Shown in pieces: positions 6,480 to 13,317 of a DNA stretch of 13,317 nucleotides. Within the stretch, counting starts at the first letter, position 1. The number at the start of each line of letters is the position of its first letter. The notes beneath the pieces were generated by a model. That model did no database searches. It saw nothing but the letters and a program-made list of their open reading frames with translations, and was not told where the DNA came from. This DNA comes from Prevotella sp. UBA3294. Lineage in GTDB: Bacteria; Bacteroidota; Bacteroidia; Bacteroidales; Bacteroidaceae. The translations under genes and the position numbers were made by a program. The DNA lies in contig DETG01000103.1 in NCBI GenBank assembly GCA_002361535.1, forward strand, positions 1-13,317. Direction: 5' to 3'.

Positions 6480-7301
6480 ATGAAGGCAAAGAAAATATTA
6501 TTCATCAACCAAGAGATCACTCCCTATGTCCCCGAAAGTGAATTGTCACTGCTCGGTCGTAACCTGCCACAAGCCATCCAAGAGAAGGGCTATGAGATAC
6601 GCACGTTCATGCCGAAATGGGGAAACATCAACGAGCGGAGGGGGCAGTTGCATGAGGTAATACGACTGTCGCGCATGATGCTGATTATTGATGAGACTGA
6701 TCACCCATTGATTATTAAGGTGGCGTCTATCCCCCAGACACGCATACAGGTATATTTCATCGACAATGATGACTACTTCAGCAAGAGACAGATGGAGGCT
6801 GACGAGAACGGTGAGGAGTATCCGGATAACGGTGAGCGTGCCATCTTCTTCGCAAGGGGTGTGTTGGAAACGGTGAAAAAACTTCGCTGGGTGCCCGACA
6901 TTATCCATTGTCAAGGATGGATGAGCGGTGTGATTCCCCTCTACATCAAGACAGCTTACCATGAGGAGCCGTCGTTTGCCAATACCAAGGTGATCACCTC
7001 TCTCTTCAGTAAAGAGCTGAAGAACGACTTAGGCGAGAATTTCAGGAACTGCATTGAATTCAAGGATGCCAAGAAATCCCTGCTTGAGAAATACAACGAG
7101 AAATTCGATTTCATTGAACTGGGCAAGCTTGCCATCGACTATTCCGACGGTGTGGTGGAAGCCGGCAGTGAGGTGAATCCCGAATTGCTCAACTATGCCA
7201 TCGACAATGGAGTACCTGTGATGAGATATCCAGGCGAAGAAAATATCAGCGAGCCCTACGACCAGTTCTATGATGAGGTGTATGGCGACGGTGAGAAATG
7301 A
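6480..7301 (+). CDS. short glycogen/starch synthase-like protein (N-terminal GT5 domain only)
   Basis: The 273-residue product resembles the N-terminal Rossmann half of ADP-glucose glycogen synthases. It opens with KILFINQEITPY, continues with LPQAIQEKGYEIRTFMPKWG, then has YFIDNDDYF, a helix ending ERAIFFARGVLETVKKL, PDIIHCQGW and VITSLFSKE. Normal enzymes are about 470-500 residues and carry a Lys-x-Gly-Gly-Leu loop near the start. Here the equivalent loop reads VPESELS, the usual H-A-H-D-W reads HCQGW, and the C-terminal GT-B half is absent. Catalysis is therefore doubtful; a binding or regulatory role is possible. The frame is intact with good codon use and an acidic tail, so it is not an obvious pseudogene. 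It is cytosolic (no signal) and starts an operon with the DUF4270 lipoprotein 30 bases downstream. Confidence 0.82.
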   Translation: MKAKKILFINQEITPYVPESELSLLGRNLPQAIQEKGYEIRTFMPKWGNINERRGQLHEVIRLSRMMLIIDETDHPLIIKVASIPQTRIQVYFIDNDDYFSKRQMEADENGEEYPDNGERAIFFARGVLETVKKLRWVPDIIHCQGWMSGVIPLYIKTAYHEEPSFANTKVITSLFSKELKNDLGENFRNCIEFKDAKKSLLEKYNEKFDFIELGKLAIDYSDGVVEAGSEVNPELLNYAIDNGVPVMRYPGEENISEPYDQFYDEVYGDGEK

Positions 7302-7331
7302 TTCAATTAATCGATTTTATTTTCAGATTCA

Positions 7332-8837
7332 ATGAAAGCAAAACTTCTGGCAGGATTGTCACTGCTGATGATCTTAGTGACAGCCTGCGATGAAACGACG
7401 GACGGTCTTGGTTCGTCATTGACGGATAACACAGCCATTCTGCAAATTGCCACCGACTCTTTCAAGGTGTCGTCACGTTCTATCGTAGCTGACTCCGTTC
7501 TCTCCCGTAGTTCCACCGGTTATTTAGGCAGGATCAAAGACCCTGAGACGGGCACCTATATCACGGGGGACTTTATGGTACAGTTCACCACCCTCAATGA
7601 GAAAGTATTCCCTGGGAAAGACAGTATTGAGAGTAAGATCAACGGCGAGATCGTTGCCGACTCTTGTGTGATCAACCTTTTCTATTCCGACTTCTACGGA
7701 GATTCTCTTGCCACGATGAAGCTGTCTTTCCATGAGATGGCAAAGCCGATGGAGGAGAATGTGATGTATTATTCGAACTTCGACCCTGCGGCCAAAGGCT
7801 ATCTGCGTGAGAATGGTATCAAGATCGACAAAGTTTATACCTTGGCTGATCAGAATACCAAAGACAGCATCCGCAAGACCACCGATAACCTGCCCAGCAT
7901 CCGTATTGCCTTAAATGATCCTTATACCGACAAAGACGGAAATACCTATAATAACTATGGTACTTACGTCATGCGAAAGTATTATGAGGATCCCAATAAC
8001 TTCAAGAATCCTTACCAGTTTGTACACAAGGTGTGCCCCGGCTTCTATCTCAAGGTAAAAGACGGTATCGGTTCGATGGCCTACGTGAGCATCAGTTGGA
8101 TGAATATATATTATAAGGTAAAGAGCAATGACACCATCTACACGGGAAGAACCAGTTTCTCAGGAACAGAGGAAGTGCTCCAAACCACAAGGGTGACGAG
8201 CGACAAGCAATCACTGGCTAAGCTCGTGGCAGAGAACAACTGTACGTATGTGAAGAGTCCGGCAGGTATCTTCACCGAGCTGACCTTACCCGTTGACGAG
8301 ATTGTGAACAACCACGACAACGATACGTTGAATACTGCGAAAATCGTGCTGACACGGATCCAGAACGAGCATCACACCCCCTATGACCTCAGTCTGCCCA
8401 CCTACTTGCTGATGGTGCCCAAGGACAGTCTCTACTCGTTCTTCGAGCGGAACAGTCTGCCCAACGACATCACCTCGTATGTGAAAGAGAGAGATCATAC
8501 CGTGATTAGTGTCAACAGCTACTATACTGGTTCCACCGCAACAAAAAAGACATACAGGGATTCCTATACCTTTGACAACATCTCCAACCTGATCCGTTCC
8601 ATGGCCAATGCCAAGAAGAAAGGCGGCAGTGGATTCGCTGAAAGCCATCCAAACTGGAACAAAGTGGTATTGGTGCCCGTTAGTATCAGTACTTCGACGA
8701 CATCCAACAACACCCAACGGATCAGCAGAGTGGTAAACGACATGTCCATTACCAGTCTGAAACTGGTGGGAGGCAGTGAGAATCCCAATGGCGACATCAC
8801 CATCAGTGTGATCTACAGTAAATTCTCAAACCGGTAA
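7332..8837 (+). CDS. DUF4270 domain-containing lipoprotein
   Basis: The 501-residue protein has a lipoprotein signal peptide ending VTAC, with lipidated Cys19, followed by an Asp-rich start (DETTDGLGSSLTDN). It continues with the DUF4270 pattern SIVADSVLSRSSTGYLGRIKDPETG and alternating beta-strand segments to the C-terminus. DUF4270 proteins are Bacteroidota envelope lipoproteins of unknown function. The acidic residue right after the cysteine is compatible with export beyond the inner membrane, though surface display cannot be shown. It lies 30 bases after the GT5-like gene with no promoter between, and one base before a 42-residue ORF, so the three are likely one transcript. The start ATG 7332 is set by the signal peptide. 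Confidence 0.88.
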   Translation: MKAKLLAGLSLLMILVTACDETTDGLGSSLTDNTAILQIATDSFKVSSRSIVADSVLSRSSTGYLGRIKDPETGTYITGDFMVQFTTLNEKVFPGKDSIESKINGEIVADSCVINLFYSDFYGDSLATMKLSFHEMAKPMEENVMYYSNFDPAAKGYLRENGIKIDKVYTLADQNTKDSIRKTTDNLPSIRIALNDPYTDKDGNTYNNYGTYVMRKYYEDPNNFKNPYQFVHKVCPGFYLKVKDGIGSMAYVSISWMNIYYKVKSNDTIYTGRTSFSGTEEVLQTTRVTSDKQSLAKLVAENNCTYVKSPAGIFTELTLPVDEIVNNHDNDTLNTAKIVLTRIQNEHHTPYDLSLPTYLLMVPKDSLYSFFERNSLPNDITSYVKERDHTVISVNSYYTGSTATKKTYRDSYTFDNISNLIRSMANAKKKGGSGFAESHPNWNKVVLVPVSISTSTTSNNTQRISRVVNDMSITSLKLVGGSENPNGDITISVIYSKFSNR

Positions 8838-8838
8838 C

Positions 8839-8967
8839 ATGGCTGATAATTTCCTGGAACGCCATCAAGAAGAATACGAGGCGAAGAAAGCCGCTTGGCT
8901 GCGGAAGAAGAGACATCTGCCGAAGGTAAGCAGAAAATTAGTAAGGCCCGATGATGAGGCCTTATGA
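8839..8967 (+). CDS. 42-residue basic protein, hypothetical
   Basis: An ATG one base after the DUF4270 stop (TAA-C-ATG) opens a 42-codon frame to TGA 8965-8967. The product begins MADNFLERHQEEYEAKKAAW, then has a Lys/Arg-rich run (LRKKRHLPK) and ends RPDDEAL. It is predicted to be a single charged amphipathic helix without signal or membrane segment. Short proteins beginning with this MADNFLE-type motif are, as I recall, common in Bacteroidota and often carry uninformative names; I could not verify this. The spacing implies translational coupling with the DUF4270 gene. It ends 10 bases before the convergent uvrD stop. Function unknown. Confidence 0.7.
   Translation: MADNFLERHQEEYEAKKAAWLRKKRHLPKVSRKLVRPDDEAL
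8943..8963. terminator. possible terminator hairpin between the convergent operon end and uvrD
   Basis: AAGGCC at 8943-8948 pairs with GGCCTT at 8958-8963 around a 9-nt loop. Read on the minus strand it comes just after the uvrD stop and is followed by ACTAATTTTC, a weak T-tract. On the plus strand it lies inside the end of the 42-codon ORF and has no T-tract. A terminator for uvrD is plausible but weakly supported. Confidence 0.3.
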
Positions 8968-8977
8968 TCCTCAGCAA

Positions 8978-11380
8978 CTATCCGATCACCTTATATCGGG
9001 CGAATTTCAACAGCAACTGTTTTGTTCCTGCATTGCTGAACTGGACAGTTGCTTTTGTATTCTCACCACTCCCTTCCACACGGATCACCGTTCCTACGCC
9101 AAAGCGCTCATGCTCGATGGTGTTTCCTTCCACGAGAAGGGCTTTGCTCCCCTGTGGTGCTGTTGATCCAGATGATTTGTTCACCACCTCGGAGACGCGG
9201 CGCAGGTTTCCACCTGCCGACGTGAAGCTACGCTTGAAACGCGGAGAGAAAGGATCCGACGGTTTCTCATCATGATGTCCAGCCATTCTGGGCATGGGAT
9301 CGGCCTTGAACTGCGATGCCACAGGATTGGCATTCTGCCACCTGCGACCATCGTTATATCCCCCGAAACGACTCCTTGACGGAGAGTCGGAGAGTCCTCC
9401 GAAGAGATCTCCACCTTTCTCTTCCTCCACTTTCAGCAACTTCGGGTCGATATCTCGCAGGAACCTGCTGGGGGTGTCAAACTCCATCTTCCCATACCGC
9501 CAGCGGTTTTTCGCACAGGTGAGGATACAATGGCGCTCCGCCCTTGTGATGGCCACATACAGCAGTCGTCGTTCCTCTTCAAGTTCCCGCTTGGAATTGG
9601 TGCACATCGGACTGGGGAAGATATTCTCTTCCAGGCCCACCACAAACACCGTAGGGAACTCCAGTCCCTTGGCACTGTGCACTGTCATCAGGGTGACACG
9701 GTGCGCATCGTCCTCCCCTTCACTGTCGAGATCTGTCAGCAGCGATACCTCCTGTAGGAAATCCGTCAGCGACACCTCCTGTTCCCTACCCTCTTCCTTT
9801 CGTCCTTGTACAAAGTCCTGCATACCACTCAAGAACTCCTCCAGGTTCTCCTGACGAGAGACGGCCTCGGGTGTTGAGTCACTGTACAAGTCGGCAGAGA
9901 TCCCACTGCCCTTGATAATCTCCGTTCCCAACTCATAAGCATCCATCTCCGCATGGTCGATGAAGCTGCTGATCAGTTCACGGAAATGCTGTAGCTTTGT
10001 CAGTGTTCCCTTATTCACATCAAGACCTGTATGCAAGGGATGACAGATCACGTTCCACAGACTCGTCTGATTACGCATGGCACAGGCAGAGATCTTATTC
10101 ACTGTAGTATCTCCGATGCCCCTTGTGGGATAGTTGATGATTCGTTTCAGTGCCTCCTCATCATCGGGGTTTGCCACCACACGGAAGTAGGCGATGATAT
10201 CCTTGATCTCCTTGCGCTGATAAAAGCTCAGTCCACCATAGATACGATAAGGGATATTCTCTTTCCTGAATGCCTCCTCAAAGCTACGGCTCTGGGAATT
10301 GGTACGGTAAAGGATGGCAAAGTCACTGTACTCACACTGCTCCGTCCTTTTGAGACGCTTGATATCATTACATACGATGATGGCCTCTTCCTTGTCGCTG
10401 TACGCGGGTTTGAACGTCAGTCGTTCCCCCTCGTCATTTTGGCTATACACATCTTTTGGAATCTGTCGTTCATTCTTCTTGATCAAGCTGTTCGCAGCCT
10501 GTACGATGCGCTGTGTACTACGGTAGTTCTGTTCCAGCTTGAACAGACGCGTGCCATCGTACATCTGCTGAAAATCGAGGATGTTGTCGATATTCGCTCC
10601 TCGGAAGCCATAGATACTCTGTGCATCATCACCCACCACACACACATGCTGATGCTCCTGTGTCAGCTGGAGAACGATGCGTTGCTGAACGGAGTTCGTA
10701 TCCTGATACTCATCCACCAACACGAACTGGAACCGTTCGGCATACTGCCGTCTCACCTCTTCGTGGTCGCGGAAGAGAACGAACGTCAGCGTAAGCAGAT
10801 CGTCAAAATCCATCGCATTGGCTTGTTTGCACCGAGCGGCATAGGCAGAGTAGATGGCACTGACAGCGGGCATCTTCGCATCACGGTCACGTTGCAGGGC
10901 ATCACGGTCAATGGCATAGTCGTCGGCAAGGATCAGATGATTCTTCGCCATACTGATCCTGTTATGCACGGTGGCGGGCTTATAGACCTTATCATCGAGG
11001 TTCATCTCGCGGATGATACTCTTGATCAACGAACGACTGTCGGTCTCGTCGTAGATGGTGAAGTTACTGGTGTAGCCCAACTTCTCAGCCTCCCGTCGCA
11101 GTATCCTGGAAAAGATACTATGGAAGGTACCCATGTACAGATAGCGTGCCCTTTCCTCACCCACTAACTGTCCGATACGAGTCCTCATCTCTTTCGCAGC
11201 CTTGTTGGTGAAGGTCAGTGCCAGGATATTCCACGGTTTCATACCACGGTCCAGCAAGTATGCAATCTTATAAGTGAGCACACGTGTCTTCCCCGACCCT
11301 GCACCGGCAATCACCAGTGAGGGACCATCGATATATTCCACCGCTTTACGCTGACTCTCATTCAGGGCTTCTAACAACAT
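8978..11380 (-). CDS. uvrD: UvrD/PcrA-type ATP-dependent DNA helicase
   Basis: The 800-residue protein has every superfamily 1A helicase motif in order. These are the Q motif and Walker A (LNESQRKAV, AGAGSGKT at 25-32), motif Ia (LALTFTNKAAKEM, 53-65), motif II (DEYQDT, 223-228), motif III (GDDAQSIYGFRGA, 250-262), motif IV (QNYRST, 284-289), motif V (TVHSAKGLEFP, 565-575) and motif VI (EEERRLLYVAITRA, 601-614). The C-terminus (HERFGVGTVIRVEG) matches the Tudor-like tail that PcrA/UvrD uses to contact RNA polymerase. It unwinds DNA 3' to 5' in excision and mismatch repair and at transcription-replication conflicts. It lies 120 bases after mtgA; that gap holds repeats and no visible -7 box, so it may rely on upstream transcription. 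Confidence 0.95.
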   Translation of the reverse strand: MLLEALNESQRKAVEYIDGPSLVIAGAGSGKTRVLTYKIAYLLDRGMKPWNILALTFTNKAAKEMRTRIGQLVGEERARYLYMGTFHSIFSRILRREAEKLGYTSNFTIYDETDSRSLIKSIIREMNLDDKVYKPATVHNRISMAKNHLILADDYAIDRDALQRDRDAKMPAVSAIYSAYAARCKQANAMDFDDLLTLTFVLFRDHEEVRRQYAERFQFVLVDEYQDTNSVQQRIVLQLTQEHQHVCVVGDDAQSIYGFRGANIDNILDFQQMYDGTRLFKLEQNYRSTQRIVQAANSLIKKNERQIPKDVYSQNDEGERLTFKPAYSDKEEAIIVCNDIKRLKRTEQCEYSDFAILYRTNSQSRSFEEAFRKENIPYRIYGGLSFYQRKEIKDIIAYFRVVANPDDEEALKRIINYPTRGIGDTTVNKISACAMRNQTSLWNVICHPLHTGLDVNKGTLTKLQHFRELISSFIDHAEMDAYELGTEIIKGSGISADLYSDSTPEAVSRQENLEEFLSGMQDFVQGRKEEGREQEVSLTDFLQEVSLLTDLDSEGEDDAHRVTLMTVHSAKGLEFPTVFVVGLEENIFPSPMCTNSKRELEEERRLLYVAITRAERHCILTCAKNRWRYGKMEFDTPSRFLRDIDPKLLKVEEEKGGDLFGGLSDSPSRSRFGGYNDGRRWQNANPVASQFKADPMPRMAGHHDEKPSDPFSPRFKRSFTSAGGNLRRVSEVVNKSSGSTAPQGSKALLVEGNTIEHERFGVGTVIRVEGSGENTKATVQFSNAGTKQLLLKFARYKVIG

Positions 11381-11389
11381 ATCACTTTA

Positions 11390-11440
11390 AACTATGAACT
11401 CTTAACTATGAACTATGAACTCTTAACTATGAACTATGAA
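11390..11440. repeat. 21-bp tandem repeat upstream of uvrD
   Basis: Two perfect 21-bp units (11399-11419 and 11420-11440) follow a partial copy at 11390-11398. Each contains CTCTTAACTATG and AACTATGAA. The array begins 10 bases upstream of the uvrD ATG and therefore lies in its leader. A 7-bp repeat (CTCCGAT) continues to about 11458. Confidence 0.75.
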
Positions 11441-11468
11441 CTCCGATCTCCGATCTCCCCAACGCCTA

Positions 11469-11500
11469 CTCCCTCCCTTTGGGAGGGTCGGGGTGGGCTC
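11469..11500 (-). repeat. REP-like unit abutting the mtgA stop codon
   Basis: On the minus strand this reads GAGCCCACCCCGACCC and then a CCCTCCC-AAA-GGGAGGG hairpin (7-bp perfect stem, 11471-11487), almost identical to the head and hairpin of the 59-bp units at 952-1117. The GCGCCATGCGGAATGAC tail is missing. It starts immediately after the mtgA TGA. No T-run follows, so it is not a standard terminator, but it could stabilise the mRNA 3' end or attenuate read-through into uvrD. Confidence 0.7.
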
Positions 11501-12238
11501 TCACTTCTTATAGATTCCTCCATCCACCGTACTTGGATCCACGTTCTGTCCTTCCTTCGGCAGGATGGGTATGAATTTCATCTGTTTCATAATGGCATAC
11601 TTCCGTTTCACCGTATAATCCGACGGTGTTTTAGAAGAGAATTTCCGTGGATTGGGAAGAGTAGCCGCTATCAAGGCACAGTTGGCACGAGTAAGTTCCT
11701 TGGCAGAACAGCCGAAATGCTCTTGTGCCACCGCCTCCACGCCATAGATACCATCCCCCATCTCAATGGAGTTCAGATAAACCTCCATGATCCGCTGCTT
11801 ACTCCACATCATCTCTATCAACATGGTGAAATAAGCCTCCAATCCTTTGCGCAGCCACGACCGTCCCGGCCACAGGAACACATTCTTGACCGTCTGCTGA
11901 CTGATGGTGCTGGCACCCAATTTCTTTTTGCTGGTGACATTGCGCTTTGCAGCCTTCTCGATCGCCTTATAGTCGAAGCCATGATGTTTGAGGAACCGCT
12001 GGTCCTCACTCGCCATCACCGCCACGGGCATACTCACCGAGATCTTCTCAAGCGGCACCCAGTGATGTTTCAACTTCAAGTCCTTACCTTCCTGATGCTG
12101 TTCAGCTAAACGGATGAACATCAGCGGCGTATAGAACACCGGCACGAACCTGAACACTATAACAGAAAGAATGGTGGAGGCAAAGAAAGCCACCACCATC
12201 CATTTCACGAAATGCTTAAAGCCTCGGATGATCCTCAT
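11501..12238 (-). CDS. mtgA: monofunctional peptidoglycan glycosyltransferase (GT51)
   Basis: The 245-residue product has one N-terminal membrane anchor (about residues 12-35) and a GT51 domain. The catalytic Glu78 lies in ASEDQRF, followed by GASTISQQ (108-115), RKGLEAY (130-136) and KQRIMEVYLNSIEMG (147-161). Length and layout match MtgA, with no transpeptidase domain. It polymerises lipid II into glycan strands on the periplasmic face of the inner membrane. Its ATG overlaps the stop of the preceding OmpA-like lipoprotein gene by one base (TAATG), so the two are probably translationally coupled. That links glycan synthesis to a peptidoglycan-binding lipoprotein. Confidence in family is high; the standalone physiological role is usually dispensable in bacteria that also have class A PBPs. 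Confidence 0.95.
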   Translation of the reverse strand: MRIIRGFKHFVKWMVVAFFASTILSVIVFRFVPVFYTPLMFIRLAEQHQEGKDLKLKHHWVPLEKISVSMPVAVMASEDQRFLKHHGFDYKAIEKAAKRNVTSKKKLGASTISQQTVKNVFLWPGRSWLRKGLEAYFTMLIEMMWSKQRIMEVYLNSIEMGDGIYGVEAVAQEHFGCSAKELTRANCALIAATLPNPRKFSSKTPSDYTVKRKYAIMKQMKFIPILPKEGQNVDPSTVDGGIYKK

Positions 12239-12957
12239 TACTGAAGTGTACCGTTGTTAGCAGCATCGATCATTGCCTGGCTCGGGAAGAGGTAAACCTC
12301 TACACGACGGTTCTGCTGACGACCGGCTGCTGTACTGTTGTCGGCAACGGGATCAGCCTCGCCAAGACCCTCAACGCTCTTGATCTGAGAGCTGCTCACA
12401 CCCTGACCAGTGAGGTACTTCTGTACGCTCTGTGCACGCTGCAGAGACAGTGTCTCGTTCTTCTGTGCACTCTGGGCAGCAGTAGAGTTCTTCCAGCCCT
12501 GGTTGTCGGTGAAGCCCTTGATAGCCACATCAGCATCGTTGTTCTGCTTCAGTACGTTAGCAAACTCTGTCAGAGAGTTCTTGGCAGATGCCTGAAGAGT
12601 AGAACTGCTTGTCGGGAAGAGGATACCAGAGTCGAAAGTCACCTTCACAGCAACGGTCTGGCCGTTAGCATCGGTGATACCCTCCACCTGAGCGTTCTGC
12701 ACGGCAGCGGCAGCAGCCTTTGCCTTATCCATCTTCTTTCCAATCAGCACACCGGCAGTAGCACCCACAGCTGTACCGATAGCGGCACCGATCGCTGTGC
12801 TCTTTGTGTTATGACCGATTACCTGGCCAAGAATTCCACCTAAGGCAGCACCACCGGCACCACCAAAAATACCACCTTTAGCAGTGTTGCTCATACCACA
12901 ACCTGCTAACAACACCATGGAACAGAGTCCCAAAACGGATACTTTTAAATGCTTCAT
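12238..12957 (-). CDS. OmpA-family peptidoglycan-binding lipoprotein with glycine zipper
   Basis: The 239-residue protein begins with a lipoprotein signal ending LLAGC (lipidated Cys20). A glycine-zipper segment at about 28-74 (GGIFGGAGGAALGGILG, then GAAIGTAVGATAGVLIG) resembles YMGG/SLP-type outer-membrane segments. An Ala-rich linker leads to an OmpA C-terminal domain at about 103-225. Residues expected to bind diaminopimelate are present: Asp151 in GFTDNQG and the Arg pair 217-218 in NRRVEV, after SLQRAQSVQKYL and the usual GLGEADPVADNSTAAGR block. It probably tethers the outer membrane to peptidoglycan. It is the first gene of the run with mtgA, preceded by a promoter with near-ideal spacing. 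Confidence 0.93.
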   Translation of the reverse strand: MKHLKVSVLGLCSMVLLAGCGMSNTAKGGIFGGAGGAALGGILGQVIGHNTKSTAIGAAIGTAVGATAGVLIGKKMDKAKAAAAAVQNAQVEGITDANGQTVAVKVTFDSGILFPTSSSTLQASAKNSLTEFANVLKQNNDADVAIKGFTDNQGWKNSTAAQSAQKNETLSLQRAQSVQKYLTGQGVSSSQIKSVEGLGEADPVADNSTAAGRQQNRRVEVYLFPSQAMIDAANNGTLQ

Positions 12958-13006
12958 GTCTTTTAAAATTAATAATGTGTGTCAATAATTCTCTTCTTAA
13001 ACGATG

Positions 13007-13036
13007 CAAAGATAATGCAAATTTCTGAATTAGCAA
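13007..13036 (-). promoter_or_regulatory. promoter of the OmpA-mtgA operon
   Basis: On the minus strand TTG (13034-13036) is followed after exactly 19 bases by TATCTTTG (13007-13014), matching the Bacteroidota consensus. The start site would be about 45 bases before the ATG at 12957, leaving an A/T-rich leader typical of strong envelope-protein genes in this phylum. Confidence 0.65.
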
Positions 13037-13087
13037 GCAAAATAAGTATAATTTAATCATTCATGGTAAGAAGAATTACACTCATTG

Positions 13088-13101
13088 TCGCTATTTAGCG
13101 A
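13088..13101. promoter_or_regulatory. palindrome inside the proS promoter spacer
   Basis: TCGCTA and TAGCGA form a 6-bp inverted repeat with a 2-nt centre, followed by seven T residues. It looks like a minimal intrinsic terminator on the plus strand, yet no plus-strand gene lies upstream. Its position, just before the -7 box, also allows an operator role. Both readings are speculative. Confidence 0.3.
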
Positions 13102-13110
13102 TTTTTTTCG

Positions 13111-13118
13111 TATTTTTG
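13111..13118 (+). promoter_or_regulatory. -7 box for proS
   Basis: TATTTTTG matches TAnnTTTG and is followed by CA. A TTG occurs at 13085-13087, 23 bases upstream, longer than the usual 19-21. The ATG of proS lies about 50 bases downstream. Confidence 0.5.
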
Positions 13119-13169
13119 CAGTCGATTTCAGAATCATGAAGGATAAGGATAAATTTAAGAAACATCAAT

Positions 13170-13317
13170 ATGGCAAAAGAACTGAAAGAATTAACAAAAC
13201 GTGCCGACAACTACAGTCAGTGGTACAATGACCTGATTGTGAAGGCCGACCTCGCAGAGCAGTCGGCTGTGCGCGGTTGCATGGTGATCAAACCTTACGG
13301 CTATGCCATCTGGGAGA
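13170..13317 (+). CDS. proS: prolyl-tRNA synthetase, N-terminus (partial)
   Basis: From ATG 13170 the frame stays open to the window edge and gives 49 residues beginning [20 protein letters not shown], then [16 protein letters not shown] and [13 protein letters not shown]. This matches the N-terminus of the archaeal/eukaryal-like prolyl-tRNA synthetase used by Bacteroidota. There the segment around Arg-Gly-Cys-Met-Val-Ile-x-Pro-x-Gly-Tyr-x-Ile-Trp begins the class II catalytic core. The enzyme charges tRNA-Pro in the cytosol. The catalytic motifs 2 and 3 lie outside the window. It is divergent from the OmpA-mtgA operon with a promoter at 13111-13118. Confidence 0.92.
   Translation, partial: MAKELKELTKRADNYSQWYNDLIVKADLAEQSAVRGCMVIKPYGYAIWE

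Noticed and set aside
10031..11167. A 378-codon plus-strand frame opposite uvrD
   Set aside because: It is the antisense shadow of a gene with all helicase motifs; the translation has no recognisable domain.
13136..13231. A short upstream ORF overlapping the proS start in another frame
   Set aside because: It is explained by the A-rich leader and frame-shifted proS codons; no regulatory codon run such as consecutive prolines is present.

Overview
The window comes from a Bacteroidales genome, most likely Prevotella or a close relative. The promoters that can be read have the Bacteroidota -7 box TAnnTTTG, two of them with TTG exactly 19 nt upstream. The gene content also fits: a DUF4270 lipoprotein next to a starch-synthase-like protein, a large secreted glycoside hydrolase family 2 enzyme, a glycine-zipper OmpA lipoprotein, and a prolyl-tRNA synthetase of the archaeal/eukaryal-like type. 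The genus is inferred, not shown.

Left part (1-776): the 3' end of a probable alpha/beta hydrolase gene. It is followed in the same frame by what looks like the C-terminal remnant of another protein, then by a short ORF resembling the N-terminus of a left-handed beta-helix acyltransferase. This stretch looks like decayed gene pieces.

Region 777-1775 is about 1 kb with no credible gene. It is a mosaic of repeats: a 23-bp inverted repeat, three 59-bp units (two identical), two related units in inverted orientation enclosing three 21-bp tandem repeats, four 22-bp tandem repeats and a G/C-rich hairpin. A consensus-like promoter (1662-1691) near its right end points at the 3' end of yjbQ.

Region 1776-2447 (minus) is a tight two-gene unit, a small membrane protein followed by YjbQ, with the stop codon directly abutting the next start. 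Divergent to it is a 1263-residue secreted GH2 enzyme (2624-6415). It carries a LamG-like domain inserted after the TIM barrel, and its substrate-site motifs differ from LacZ.

Region 6480-8967 (plus) is a likely three-gene operon: a short GT5-like protein that lacks the usual ADP-glucose loop and the second Rossmann half, a DUF4270 lipoprotein, and a 42-residue basic protein one base downstream.

Region 8978-12957 (minus) reads OmpA-like lipoprotein, then mtgA (1-nt overlap), then uvrD/pcrA. A REP-like unit and 21-bp tandem repeats lie between mtgA and uvrD. The window ends with the divergent start of proS. No defence system, CRISPR array, tRNA, rRNA or transposase gene was seen. The main oddities are the repeat mosaic, the divergent GH2 enzyme and the degenerate half glycogen synthase.
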